Source: Bacillota bacterium
GTDB taxonomy: Bacteria; Bacillota; Clostridia; Oscillospirales; Acutalibacteraceae
DNA length: 47,554 bases
Reading direction: 5' to 3'
Assembly (NCBI GenBank): GCA_029007015.1
Contig: JAQXHB010000048.1
Location: forward strand, 1 to 47,554
Both the position numbers and the translations under genes were made by a program. The notes beneath the pieces are model-generated. The model worked only from the letters and a program-made list of their open reading frames with translations, was not told the DNA's origin and searched no databases. How positions within the stretch are numbered: the stretch's first letter is position 1; each line of letters starts with the position of its first letter. Below are positions 1 through 11,009 of this stretch, piece after piece.

Positions 1-106
1 CCTCTGTTGTGGCCGCGTTTGCGGTAAAGACAAAGGACATCATGGTGGCCAACATGACCAGCGCAAGGACAACAGAGAGTAACCTATTGAACCTTATTTT
101 AGTCAC
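1..106 (-). CDS. N-terminus of a secreted or cell-surface protein, truncated by window start
   Basis: Minus-strand GTG at 104-106 preceded by AAGGGGGA; translation begins MTKIRFNRLLSVVLALVMLATMMSFVFTANAATTE, a typical signal peptide; runs off the window. Confidence 0.65.
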   Translation of the reverse strand, partial: MTKIRFNRLLSVVLALVMLATMMSFVFTANAATTE

Positions 107-352
107 TTTAAATCCCCCTTAATAGAAATTTGTGAAATTTGTTAAGTGAATGATGAAAGCCGCAAGGCGCATATACGCCACGACAGACGACCAAACGCAA
201 CGCACATCAAACCCCTATCATTGCTGACCCCGGGCAGGTAAACTGCCCCAATTTAGTTGAGAGCGCTGCACGGTGCCATAAACAATGATTTGGTGCGCCG
301 CGCATGCATGCCGCCGGTCGATAGACAGACTATCACCATACAAACCTATACA
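107..352 (-). other. Long GC-rich 5' leader, possible structured RNA of unknown class
   Basis: About 245 nt between predicted start site and GTG; local hairpins GATAG-tctgt-CTATC and GGGCAG-tttac-CTGCCC, and a longer-range ATCATTG/CAATGAT pairing. Confidence 0.25.
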
Positions 353-358
353 CCTATA

Positions 359-386
359 ATTATAGCTAAAATTTACAATTTGTCAA
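359..386 (-). promoter_or_regulatory. Sigma-A type promoter for the truncated secreted-protein gene
   Basis: Minus strand TTGACA (381-386), 16-nt spacer, TATAAT (359-364). Confidence 0.6.
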
Positions 387-486
387 TATTATTTTATTGT
401 AAAATGATTATAATTTTTCGGTTTTTATAATTTTTTTATATGCGATGTGCACAAAGCAGAATAGCGCGCCGCACATGATAACATGC

Positions 487-514
487 AAAAAAAGCGCGAC
501 CTTCGGCCGCGCTT
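487..514 (-). terminator. Intrinsic terminator downstream of prfB
   Basis: Minus strand AAGCGCG-gccgaaggt-CGCGCTT followed by a T run. Confidence 0.8.
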
Positions 515-524
515 CTTGACAATA

Positions 525-1652
525 TTATTCGATGTTTTCGCCCAGTTTGCCGACACTCTCCGCCTTGAGATAGGCGTTGATGAAGCCGTCGATGTCGCCG
601 TCCATGACGGCGCCGATATTGCCCGACTCGAAGCCGGTGCGATGGTCCTTGACCAATGTGTAGGGCATGAACACATAGGAGCGTATCTGAGAGCCCCAGC
701 CGATTTCCTTCTGCACGCCTTTGATGTCCTCGATTTTGTCGAGGTGCTCGCGCTCCTTTATCTCAATCAGTTTGGATTTGAGCATTTTCATGGCGACCTC
801 GCGGTTTTGGTGCTGACTGCGCTCATTCTGACAGGCGACAACGATGCCGGTGGGGATGTGGGTGATGCGGATGGCCGACTCGGTCTTGTTAACATGCTGG
901 CCGCCGGCGCCGCTGGAACGGTAGGTGTCAACCTGCAGGTCGGCGGGGTTGATTTCGACCTCGACATCATCATTTATCTCGGGCATGACCTCGAGCGAGG
1001 CAAAGGAGGTATGCCGCCGGCCGGACGAGTCAAACGGCGACACGCGCACCAGACGGTGGACGCCCATTTCACTGCGCATATAGCCGTAGGCATTCTCCCC
1101 CTCGATGAGGACAACGGCGCTTTTGAGCCCCGCCTCCTCTCCGTCGAGAAAGTCGACCACCTTATACCTGAAGTTGTGCCGCTCGGCCCAGTGGGTATAC
1201 ATGCGGAACAGCATCTCGCACCAGTCCTGCGCCTCGGTGCCGCCGGCGCCTGCGTGAAAGGTGAGAATGGCGTTGTTGCGGTCGTATGCGCCGGTCAGCA
1301 AGGTGGCGAGGCGCTGCTCCTCGATGCCGCCGATGACGCGGTCAACTCCGGCCGTGACCTCGTCAAGCAGGGACAAATCGCCCTCCTCATCGGCCAATTC
1401 GATGAGGGTGAGAGTATCGTCAAAGTCGGCTTTGAGGTTGGTATATGTGGCGATGCGTGCGCGAAGCTGGCTGATGCGCTGCAGCACCTTTTGCGAATTT
1501 TCAAGGTCGCTCCAGAACTCCTGCTCGCCCGACTGCTGCTCCAGCCGCGCAAGCTCGGCGCGCGCCTCGTCCAGGCCGAGCGCCTCTGCAAGGTCGGCCA
1601 ATTCGTCGCGGTATGCCTGCAGGCGCAGGCTCTGCTCTTCAAATTGCAACAT
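525..1652 (-). CDS. prfB: Peptide chain release factor 2
   Basis: GGQ motif (SSGAGGQHVNKTESAIRITHIPTG) and RF2-type SPF motif (RVSPFDSSGRRHTSFAS); 375 aa. Confidence 0.96.
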   Translation of the reverse strand: MLQFEEQSLRLQAYRDELADLAEALGLDEARAELARLEQQSGEQEFWSDLENSQKVLQRISQLRARIATYTNLKADFDDTLTLIELADEEGDLSLLDEVTAGVDRVIGGIEEQRLATLLTGAYDRNNAILTFHAGAGGTEAQDWCEMLFRMYTHWAERHNFRYKVVDFLDGEEAGLKSAVVLIEGENAYGYMRSEMGVHRLVRVSPFDSSGRRHTSFASLEVMPEINDDVEVEINPADLQVDTYRSSGAGGQHVNKTESAIRITHIPTGIVVACQNERSQHQNREVAMKMLKSKLIEIKEREHLDKIEDIKGVQKEIGWGSQIRSYVFMPYTLVKDHRTGFESGNIGAVMDGDIDGFINAYLKAESVGKLGENIE

Positions 1653-1693
1653 AATATATGCTCCGTTCTGCCGCTTGGCGGCTTGTTGATATT

Positions 1694-2617
1694 TTACCCC
1701 TTCACGACGGTCAGCGCGACCCAGCCCGATGACTCGTAGCGCCGCTCGACCGCCAGGCCGTGCTCCTCAAGCGCCGCCAACACATCGCCCTCGCGCGTGT
1801 CGATGATGCCCGAGCAGATGATGCGCGTGCCGCTGTGCATAAACCGCTCGATAGTGGCGCTCAGGCGGATGATGACATCGGCAACTATATTGGCGCAGAT
1901 GATGTCGTAGGTGCCGCTGACATTGTCGGTCAGGTCGCCGCAGATAAAACGAGTGCGGTCGGCGGCGCCGTTGATGTCGGCCGTTTGCGCGGCCACGCCG
2001 ACCGCTATCGGGTCGATGTCGACGCCGACAGCGCTGTCACAGCCGAGCAGGACGCCGGCGACGGCCAAGATTCCACTGCCGCAGCCGATGTCGAGCAGGC
2101 TCTCGCCGCCGCTGACCATGCCGTCAAGCGCGGCAAGGCACAGGCGGGTGGTCTCGTGCGTGCCGGTGCCGAAGGCGGCGCCGGGGTCGATGGTCAAAAC
2201 GGTTCGCCCCTCGGTGTTGTCATACTGCTCCCACGACGGGCAGATGGCCAGACGGCGGCCGATTTCGGTCGGTTTGAAGTACTTGCGCCACTCGTTGGCC
2301 CAATCCTGCTCGCGCACGCCCGAAAGGGTGACAGTGTGCTCAACGCCGTTGCGGCGCAGGCCGTCGTCGATATATGCGATGGCCTCCTGCGGATTTTCGT
2401 CGGCCGCAATAAAAATGTGCACCGTGGCGGTGGTGCGGTCCTTGGCAATCAGGCTCTCGTCGATAAGGTCGATGTGTGCGATGTCCCACGCGGCCTGCTC
2501 CAAGTCGGAGTAATCCTCGATATATATGCCGTACGGTACGGCCATGTTGGCTATGTTTGCGGCAATTTCTACATCAGCGACGGCAACATGCACGCCGATG
2601 TCTGTCCAGTCGTTCAT
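1694..2617 (-). CDS. prmA: Ribosomal protein L11 methyltransferase
   Basis: AdoMet motifs LTIDPGAAFGTGTHETTRLCLAAL and LLDIGCGSGILAVAG; start trimmed to MNDWTD. Confidence 0.93.
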   Translation of the reverse strand: MNDWTDIGVHVAVADVEIAANIANMAVPYGIYIEDYSDLEQAAWDIAHIDLIDESLIAKDRTTATVHIFIAADENPQEAIAYIDDGLRRNGVEHTVTLSGVREQDWANEWRKYFKPTEIGRRLAICPSWEQYDNTEGRTVLTIDPGAAFGTGTHETTRLCLAALDGMVSGGESLLDIGCGSGILAVAGVLLGCDSAVGVDIDPIAVGVAAQTADINGAADRTRFICGDLTDNVSGTYDIICANIVADVIIRLSATIERFMHSGTRIICSGIIDTREGDVLAALEEHGLAVERRYESSGWVALTVVKG

Positions 2618-2636
2618 AACTTCCCTCACACAAAAC

Positions 2637-2665
2637 AAAAGAGCCGCATGAATTGTGGCTCTTTT
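2637..2665 (-). terminator. Intrinsic terminator between ftsZ and prmA
   Basis: AAAAGAGCC-acaattcatgc-GGCTCTTTT then GTTTTG on the minus strand; may work in both directions. Confidence 0.75.
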
Positions 2666-2685
2666 GAAGAGTTATTGATATCTGA

Positions 2686-3732
<1,047 letters not shown>

Positions 3733-3878
3733 AATTTATATCCTCCTAAATGTTAATACTCACCGAGTACAATTTTACACACTACACCTATTTACATTAT
3801 ATACTATCACATATTATTTTTAATTGCAAGATATTTATTGCAGATTTTTTGCTGATTTTCATACACATCGGGCAATCT

Positions 3879-4865
3879 TCACTCAGATGACTGTCCGCTT
3901 GACGCGGCATCGGACGATAGGCTCGACGACACATCCGGCAAACTGCCCTCGGGCAGTGATGAATCGGACGAGCCGCTCGCCACCGACGACGATACCGACT
4001 CGGCGCTTGAGAGCAAGTGCCGTGAGAAGTAGGAGTCATTAGAGCCGGTACCCAGCCATTTTAAATTGATGGTGCCCTCAACATCGGCGCCGTACTTTTC
4101 CTGTGTTGCTTCAATTACCTTGACGGCATTTTGCAGTTTCTTATCTATATCCGATATGGTGCCGATTTCAAGTATCAGGCGGTCATCGTAAACCGCCTTT
4201 ATGTTGACCGGACTGGTCAGTTCAATGCGGGTAATGCTGCCGATATTTGCATCGCTCAAAGCGGTGCAAAGTCGGTCGTATGTATCGGCCACTTCGTCAC
4301 TGAGCACGATGTTTCCGCCAATGTCGGCCGACGCAACGGCCGTATCGACAACGGTAAGTCCGGTCGGCGGCTCATCGGCAATTTCGAGCACCTTGACGCC
4401 GTCGGTGATGACATATTTATTGGCAAAGCTGAACACCGATGTGCCCTTTGTTTCCTTGACCTTGATGGTCACTTTGCCGCTGATACTGCGGCTTATATCG
4501 GCGCTCTTGATATACGGCAGGCGCTTGCAGATATCTTTTTCTGCCCCTCTGCCTGACATAAAGACATTTTCGCCCTCGACAATACCCGACGCATCAATGA
4601 TACTTTGGCTCGAATAGCGGCTGCTGCCGCTGACCGAAAATGCGGTAACAGGGAAAAGCACCGTCAGCGACAGCGTTATGCCGACGCATATGAGTATCAT
4701 CAAAACAAGCAGTATTACCGCCGCACGCGACAAACGCCGGCGGCCTCGGCGCCTTTTACGCGGCGGCTGTGTACGGCCGGCTGCGCTGCGCCGCTGCGGA
4801 GATGCTCCACCGCCCCGTCTGCTGTTGCCGTCAGCACGGCTCGTTTGGTTGCTCGACATCATCAT
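3879..4865 (-). CDS. divIB: FtsQ/DivIB-family division protein (POTRA) with Ser-rich C-terminal tail
   Basis: Basic N-terminus, single TM segment, FSVSGSSRYSSQSIIDASGI POTRA-like segment; position between murA and ftsZ. Confidence 0.82.
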   Translation of the reverse strand: MMMSSNQTSRADGNSRRGGGASPQRRSAAGRTQPPRKRRRGRRRLSRAAVILLVLMILICVGITLSLTVLFPVTAFSVSGSSRYSSQSIIDASGIVEGENVFMSGRGAEKDICKRLPYIKSADISRSISGKVTIKVKETKGTSVFSFANKYVITDGVKVLEIADEPPTGLTVVDTAVASADIGGNIVLSDEVADTYDRLCTALSDANIGSITRIELTSPVNIKAVYDDRLILEIGTISDIDKKLQNAVKVIEATQEKYGADVEGTINLKWLGTGSNDSYFSRHLLSSAESVSSSVASGSSDSSLPEGSLPDVSSSLSSDAASSGQSSE

Positions 4866-6117
4866 TCACCCTTTTCACATCCGCATTAAGCGAATTTAGT
4901 ATATCATCAATGTGTTCATATCCACGCTCGATATGGCATATATTATCAATAACTGTGGTGCCCTCTGCGGCCAGCGCCGCCAAAAGCACCGCCGCGCCGC
5001 CGCGCAAGTCTGTTGCGCTCACCTTGGCACCGTGCAGGCGCTCGACCCCTTCGACCACCGCGACCCGCTCGCTGATGCGTATGTGCGCCCCCATCTTTTG
5101 AAGCCGGTCGGCATATTTATATCGGCACGAAAAAATATTTTCAACAAACATTGAAGTGCCGTCGGCCACAGTGCTCACCGCGAGCATTATCGGCTGTGCA
5201 TCGGTCGGAAAGCCGGGATACACATGGGTGCTTATCACCTCAAAGCGGCGCGGGCGGCCGTATGCGCGCAGTCTGACACTGCTGTCGGTGACAGTCAAAT
5301 CGCATCCGGCCTGCTCAAAATATGACAAAACCGGATACATGTGCTCGGGGCGGCAGTCATATACCTCAACATCGCCGCCGGTTATGGCGGCTGCCGCCAA
5401 GTATGTTACCGCCGCTATGCGGTCGGGCATGACACTGTACTCTGTGCCCCTCAGCCGACCGACGCCATCAATAGCAATGACCCCCTGCCCGTCGCCGTCA
5501 ATCTTGGCGCCGCACTGCCGCAGATAGGCACACAAATCGACTATCTCGGGCTCGCGTGCCGCATTGCGGATGACTGTGCGCCCCTCTGCAGTGACGGCGG
5601 CCAGAATTATGTTTTCAGTGGTGCCGACGCTGGCCACCGGCAGGTCTATGTAGGCGCCGTGCAATCCGTGCGGTGCCTCGCAGTGCAGGTAGCCGCCGCT
5701 TTCATCAATTTCGGCGCCCATAAGCCGCAGCGATGACAAGTGCAAATCAATCGGCCGACTGCCGAGTTCACAGCCGCCGGGGAAAGATACCTCTGCCCTG
5801 CCGCACCGCGCAAGCAGTGCACCCATATAGATAATTGACGAGCGCATTCGCGACATCAGACACTCGCTTACGGTATATTCGCAAACGCGTCCGCTGTCCA
5901 CCTCAACGCACTTGTCATCGACGGTGCATTGGCAACCGAGCGACCTCAAAATATCAACCGACGCGTCAATATCGCTCAACTCGGAACAACGGCATATCTT
6001 ACTCTTGCCCGTACACAGCAGTGTCGCCGCCAAAATCGGCAGCGCCGCATTTTTAGAGCCCTGAATACTAACCCGTCCGATTACAGGACGGCCGCCGTTA
6101 ACAATAAATTTTGACAT
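4831..6117 (-). CDS. murA: UDP-N-acetylglucosamine 1-carboxyvinyltransferase
   Basis: KNAALPILAATLL and catalytic-Cys motif FPGGCELGSRPIDLHL; start trimmed to MSKFIVNGG. Confidence 0.95.
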   Translation of the reverse strand: MSKFIVNGGRPVIGRVSIQGSKNAALPILAATLLCTGKSKICRCSELSDIDASVDILRSLGCQCTVDDKCVEVDSGRVCEYTVSECLMSRMRSSIIYMGALLARCGRAEVSFPGGCELGSRPIDLHLSSLRLMGAEIDESGGYLHCEAPHGLHGAYIDLPVASVGTTENIILAAVTAEGRTVIRNAAREPEIVDLCAYLRQCGAKIDGDGQGVIAIDGVGRLRGTEYSVMPDRIAAVTYLAAAAITGGDVEVYDCRPEHMYPVLSYFEQAGCDLTVTDSSVRLRAYGRPRRFEVISTHVYPGFPTDAQPIMLAVSTVADGTSMFVENIFSCRYKYADRLQKMGAHIRISERVAVVEGVERLHGAKVSATDLRGGAAVLLAALAAEGTTVIDNICHIERGYEHIDDILNSLNADVKRVNDDVEQPNEPC

Positions 6118-6186
6118 AGGTGACATCAGCCCTCCCGAAAAAATTCAGTCCTGATGTCACAGTCTATGCCCGGCAGCATGTCTGTG

Positions 6187-7311
6187 TTATTTGCGGGCAG
6201 AATAAAGTTCCATTATCACCTGATACATGCGCTCATTTACATCAAAAATTGCGCCGCTCAGTGCGTTTTTGCGCATTTCTTCGAGCCGCTCTTTGCTGCC
6301 GATTAGCGCAAGCGTCCTCTCGGCAAGCAATTTGCCGGTCAAGTCCTTTTCCTCGATGAGTTCGGCCGCATCGCGGCTAACCAGCGTCATGGCGTTGTAA
6401 TACTGATGGTTTTCGGCCACATTGGGCGACGGAATGAGTATTGACGGCTTGCCTTGCACCGCCAGTTCGCTGACAGTAATCGCTCCTGCGCGGCATATGA
6501 CCAAGTCGGCCGCCGGCATGAGCAAGTCCATATTATCAATGTACTCTGTTATGTGCAGATTTTCGGCGTTCATGTCGACGCCCCGTTCAGCCAGCAGTTT
6601 CGGCATCAGTTCGGTGCCGTACTTGCCGGTGGCGTGAAAGTGGACATACTCGCCGCTTTTCCAATGTGCGGCTATGACATCGGCCACCGTCTCATTTATT
6701 CTGCGAGCGCCGAGACTGCCGCCAAATGAGAGTATCACCGGCCTTTCATCAAGGCCGAGCGTGCGCCGCGCCTCGTCCTTGTTCATGTCGATAAGCGACT
6801 GTCTGACCGGATTGCCGACGACAATCGGCTCACTTTTCGGCTTTATGAATTTGGCCGCCTCGGGCATGGCCAACATCACGGCGTCCACCTTTGGCGCAAG
6901 CACCTTGTTGGTCTTGCCTGCAAAGGCATTTTGCTCGTGAATACAGCATTTGATACCCAGTTTGGCGGCGGCCGACAGCACCGGAGCGCTGACATAACCG
7001 CCTGTGCCGACAACTACATCGGGCTGAAGTTGGCGCAGCAGTTTTTTTGCGGCCGACGATGCGCCCATCAGTTTGGAGGCCGCCGAAATGTTGCGCTTGA
7101 TATTCTCAAGGCTGATTTTACGCTGAAAGCCCTCGACATCAATGGTGTGAAATTCATATCCCGCTTGAGGAACGAGGCGTGACTCCATACCTCGCTCGGT
7201 ACCGATAAAGACTATCTCGGCCTCGGGGTGCTTACTTTTGATATATCCTGCAACGGCAATTGCCGGATTAATGTGTCCGGCGGTGCCGCCGCCTGCAAAC
7301 AGTATTTTCAT
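6187..7311 (-). CDS. murG: UDP-GlcNAc:lipid I N-acetylglucosaminyltransferase
   Basis: MKILFAGGGTAGHINPAIAVA; GGSLGARRIN; CRAGAITVSELA. Confidence 0.96.
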   Translation of the reverse strand: MKILFAGGGTAGHINPAIAVAGYIKSKHPEAEIVFIGTERGMESRLVPQAGYEFHTIDVEGFQRKISLENIKRNISAASKLMGASSAAKKLLRQLQPDVVVGTGGYVSAPVLSAAAKLGIKCCIHEQNAFAGKTNKVLAPKVDAVMLAMPEAAKFIKPKSEPIVVGNPVRQSLIDMNKDEARRTLGLDERPVILSFGGSLGARRINETVADVIAAHWKSGEYVHFHATGKYGTELMPKLLAERGVDMNAENLHITEYIDNMDLLMPAADLVICRAGAITVSELAVQGKPSILIPSPNVAENHQYYNAMTLVSRDAAELIEEKDLTGKLLAERTLALIGSKERLEEMRKNALSGAIFDVNERMYQVIMELYSARK

Positions 7312-7324
7312 ATTACCGTCCCTT

Positions 7325-8491
7325 TTATGATTTGGTCACTGTGCTGGCGCGCGATATGGACAAAATTACGCCCATTTGCGCCATCAGCATAACCAGTGCG
7401 GTGCCGCCGTAGCTGAAAAACGGCAGGCTTATTCCGGTATTGGGTATCGTGTTGGTAACAACCATGATATTCAGCGCGGCCTGCAGGCCCACCTGAAGGG
7501 TAAGGCCGATGGCCATCAAACTGCCGAACTTATCGGGTGCACCCATTGCAATCTTGTATCCGCGCCAAATGAGCGCCACAAACAGGCCGATTATGGCGAT
7601 GGCACCGACAAAGCCTATCTCCTCGCACACGATGGCAAATATAAAATCGTTGTGCGGCTCAGGTACCCACAGATACTTCTGTCTTGACTCCCCTATGCCG
7701 CGGCCGAGAAAGCCGCCGCTGCCGATGGCCAGAAGCGACTGTATCGTTTGCCAGCCGGTGGTACGGTAATATGACCACGGGTCAAGCCACGACTGTATGC
7801 GGTCGCCGCCGTATCCGACTACGCCTGACAGAATAGCTCCCGCGCCAAGCGCGACTCCTGCGCCGAGGCCCACCGCAACATATCTCAGTTTTAAACCGCC
7901 GATTATTATCAGCGACACACCTATGGCAAATATCAGCAGTGTTGCCGACAGGTGGGTCTCAACCACGACCAGTCCGCACACCGCACCCAGCAGTACGACC
8001 AAAATGCCGATAAACCGCCAGTTTTCCATTTCCTTGTAATTATTGGATATCAGGTGTGAAAAGAGCAGTATTATCGCAAACTTTGCAATCTCTGACGGTT
8101 GGAAACTGAAACCGCCGATTTTAAGCCAGCGCTTATAGTCAAACCCCTCCTGCAAGGGCGGCAGTATCAGCACGACAACCAGCATTATCAGTGACGCAAA
8201 GTAGATAAGCCACGCAAATTTGCGATAAATATGGTAATCAATTTTGCTGGCGGCGAACATAATTACGAGGCCGACCACCGCAAATATCGCCTGCTTTTTG
8301 ATAAAGTGGTAACTGTCGCCGTAGTTGGTCAGCGAATATGAGTAACTGGCCGAAAAGAGTGAAATAAGGCCTGCAGTAACCAAAACGAGCAACAGCGACA
8401 GGAAAACTATATCAACCTTGCCCGACTGTATTATCTTTAGTTTGGGCTTTTGGCGGGACTTGCGCAGTACGCGCGGATTGTTCTCCTCCAA
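7325..8491 (-). CDS. ftsW: SEDS-family glycosyltransferase FtsW/SpoVE
   Basis: Multi-TM; WLKIGGFSFQPSEIAKF, EPHNDFIFAIVCEEIGFVG, PNTGISLPFFSYGG. Confidence 0.94.
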   Translation of the reverse strand: MEENNPRVLRKSRQKPKLKIIQSGKVDIVFLSLLLVLVTAGLISLFSASYSYSLTNYGDSYHFIKKQAIFAVVGLVIMFAASKIDYHIYRKFAWLIYFASLIMLVVVLILPPLQEGFDYKRWLKIGGFSFQPSEIAKFAIILLFSHLISNNYKEMENWRFIGILVVLLGAVCGLVVVETHLSATLLIFAIGVSLIIIGGLKLRYVAVGLGAGVALGAGAILSGVVGYGGDRIQSWLDPWSYYRTTGWQTIQSLLAIGSGGFLGRGIGESRQKYLWVPEPHNDFIFAIVCEEIGFVGAIAIIGLFVALIWRGYKIAMGAPDKFGSLMAIGLTLQVGLQAALNIMVVTNTIPNTGISLPFFSYGGTALVMLMAQMGVILSISRASTVTKS

Positions 8492-8524
8492 AATATCACT
8501 GCCTTTCGTTTAAAATAACTTGAC

Positions 8525-9541
8525 TTATATCAGAAGCACTGCAACAGCACAGCCGAGTGCCGCAACCAGCGAAAACACCAGCACAATCTTATTCTCGCTC
8601 CAGCCACTTAACTCAAAGTGATGGTGAATGGGGCTCATTTTGAATATTCGGCGGCCGGTGCGCTTGAAATACGCCACCTGAATGACCACCGACATGGCCT
8701 CGCATAGATAGACAATGCCTGCCAAAATGAGCAGTATCGGGCGGTCAATCATAAATGACAGGCCCACCACACAGCCGCCGAGGAACATTGAACCGGTATC
8801 GCCCATGAACACCTTTGCCGGGTGCAGATTCCACATTGCAAAGCCGATGCAGACACCGGCGAGTATCACCGCAAACAAGTCGGCCGAGTAATTGAGCAGC
8901 CGTATGGACGAAAACATAAAGAAGGCCGCGACCACAGCCGTAACGGTGGTGGCCAAACCGTCGATGCCGTCGGTCAGGTTGACGGCATTGGTAAAGCCGT
9001 AAATAAACATCAGGGCAATCGGCCAGAATACAAGGCCGAAACCGTGGGTAATATCAACCGTACCGACAAAGGGCAATTCGGTGGTGTGCATGCCGCCCAT
9101 ATACAGTGTAAACAGATATGCGGCCGCTATCAGCAGTTGAGCAAATGTTTTTTGCTTGGCGGTCAGTCCCAAATTGCGTTTTTTGACCACCTTGATATAA
9201 TCATCGACAAAGCCTATGAGCGACATAAACAGCGCCAGTCCCATCCCAGCCAGCAGTCTGGCCAATCTTCCACCGCTCATCTCAAGCCTCAGTGCGCTGT
9301 CGGTGCGGCCGACGGTAAAGATGATTATTACAGCCGCCGCAAGCGCGACCAAGGCACCGGCAATCATCATCAGGCCGCCCATAGTGGGTGTGCCCTCCTT
9401 TGACTTATGCCAATTGGGCCCTATGTCAAGTATAGTCTGCCCATATTTCAGCCGTTTGAGCGCCGGAATAAGCACAAATCCCATCAGCGCCGTAACGGCG
9501 TATGCGACAACCGCCGCAATAATGATTATCCATCTGTCCAT
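8525..9541 (-). CDS. mraY: Phospho-N-acetylmuramoyl-pentapeptide transferase
   Basis: KSKEGTPTMGGLMM, NAVNLTDGIDGLATT, GDTGSMFLGG, IHHHFEL. Confidence 0.97.
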   Translation of the reverse strand: MDRWIIIIAAVVAYAVTALMGFVLIPALKRLKYGQTILDIGPNWHKSKEGTPTMGGLMMIAGALVALAAAVIIIFTVGRTDSALRLEMSGGRLARLLAGMGLALFMSLIGFVDDYIKVVKKRNLGLTAKQKTFAQLLIAAAYLFTLYMGGMHTTELPFVGTVDITHGFGLVFWPIALMFIYGFTNAVNLTDGIDGLATTVTAVVAAFFMFSSIRLLNYSADLFAVILAGVCIGFAMWNLHPAKVFMGDTGSMFLGGCVVGLSFMIDRPILLILAGIVYLCEAMSVVIQVAYFKRTGRRIFKMSPIHHHFELSGWSENKIVLVFSLVAALGCAVAVLLI

Positions 9542-9555
9542 TTTCTACTGTCCTC

Positions 9556-11007
9556 TCATTTCGCGGACTCGGCCAGTGCGTCACGCACCACCTCGCGCTC
9601 ATCAAAGTGAATTTTGCCGGTATTAAGTATCTGGTAGGTTTCATGACCTTTGCCGGCCAAAACGATTATATCATCGCGCCGCGCGTTGTTTATGGCGAAT
9701 TTTATCGCCTCTGCGCGGTTTTCTATAACTGTATAAGGCGTGGCGGTATCTGCCATACCCACCAAAATATCGTCAATGATGCGCGACGGATTCTCGGTGC
9801 GCGGATTGTCGCTGGTAACAATGACATAATCGGCCAGACGCGCGGCCACCTGCGCCATTATGGGGCGCTTCTTGCTGTCGCGGTCGCCTCCGCAGCCAAA
9901 CAGTACCACCAGCCGGCCGCTCTTTATGCCGCGCATGGTGTGCAGTATATTTTCCAGTCCGTCAGGCGTATGAGCATAGTCGATTATCACCGTAAAATCA
10001 CGGCCGGTGGGAACCACCTCTGCCCTGCCCTTGACGCCTGAGGTGCCCGAAAGTGCAGTGCAGACATCGGATATGCTGTTGCCCAGTTCGATGGCACAGA
10101 CGGCCGCCAGCATATTGTTGTAAACAGAAAATTCGCCGGGAGTGTGCGCCTTGACTCGGGCGATGGTGTCCTTACCTACCAGTTCAAAATTGACGCCGTC
10201 GGCTCTGAACACCGCGCCTTTTGCAATATAGTCGGCGTAGTTGCTCTGCGCTGAACAGGTCACAGTGCGGCAGTCTGCGCCGTCGGTGATGCGGTCGGCA
10301 TAACCGTCGTCGGCGTTAATGACCGCCAAATCGCACATTTTAAAGAGCAACTGCTTTGCGTGCAGGTAATTGTCCATCGTTCCGTGGTAATCAAGGTGGT
10401 CCTGCGTCAGATTTGTGAATATTGCGGCCGCAAAGTGCAGTCCCCACACCCGCTTTTGGTCGAGCGCATGTGACGAAACCTCCATAACCGCATAATCGCA
10501 TCCGGCGTCCACCATCTGCCTGAACAGGCCGTGCAGTTCCTTTGCATCGGGTGTTGTGTTGCGCGCCTCGATTATTCGGTCGCCTATCATGTTCTGTATG
10601 GTGCCGATAAGCCCCACCTTATGCCCCAACTGCTCAAGAATGGACTTGAGCAGATATGTTACGGTGGTTTTGCCGTTTGTTCCGGTCACGCCGATGAGTT
10701 TCAGTCGGTCGGCAGGATTACCGAAAAAGGCGGCGCATGCCGACGAATATGCCTCGTGAGTGTCGGGCACGATTACCTGATTGGGCAGTCCCAAGTCGTG
10801 CTCAGCAACTATGACCGATGCGCCTTTGGCGGCCGCATCGGCCGCGTACTTGTGGCCGTCAGAGGCACTGCCGCTGATGCAGAAGAAGGCACATCCCTCG
10901 GCCACACTGCGTGAATCGTTGGTTATATCGTTTATCGGCAGGTCGGCCAAGGGGCCGCTGCAGTTTATCAAATCTTTGCAAATCATAGATAAGTCTGTTC
11001 CTTTCAA
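9556..11007 (-). CDS. murE: UDP-MurNAc-L-Ala-D-Glu:meso-diaminopimelate ligase
   Basis: GVTGTNGKTTVTYLL; DNPR motif (TSDNPRTENPSRI) typical of meso-DAP-adding MurE. Confidence 0.95.
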   Translation of the reverse strand: MKGTDLSMICKDLINCSGPLADLPINDITNDSRSVAEGCAFFCISGSASDGHKYAADAAAKGASVIVAEHDLGLPNQVIVPDTHEAYSSACAAFFGNPADRLKLIGVTGTNGKTTVTYLLKSILEQLGHKVGLIGTIQNMIGDRIIEARNTTPDAKELHGLFRQMVDAGCDYAVMEVSSHALDQKRVWGLHFAAAIFTNLTQDHLDYHGTMDNYLHAKQLLFKMCDLAVINADDGYADRITDGADCRTVTCSAQSNYADYIAKGAVFRADGVNFELVGKDTIARVKAHTPGEFSVYNNMLAAVCAIELGNSISDVCTALSGTSGVKGRAEVVPTGRDFTVIIDYAHTPDGLENILHTMRGIKSGRLVVLFGCGGDRDSKKRPIMAQVAARLADYVIVTSDNPRTENPSRIIDDILVGMADTATPYTVIENRAEAIKFAINNARRDDIIVLAGKGHETYQILNTGKIHFDEREVVRDALAESAK

Positions 11008-11009
11008 TA

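Noticed and set aside
483-1739. 418-aa + strand ORF longer than the gene it overlaps
   Set aside because: Exact antisense of prfB; low-complexity Ala/Val/Asp composition from codon bias, no recognisable family, and prfB motifs are intact.
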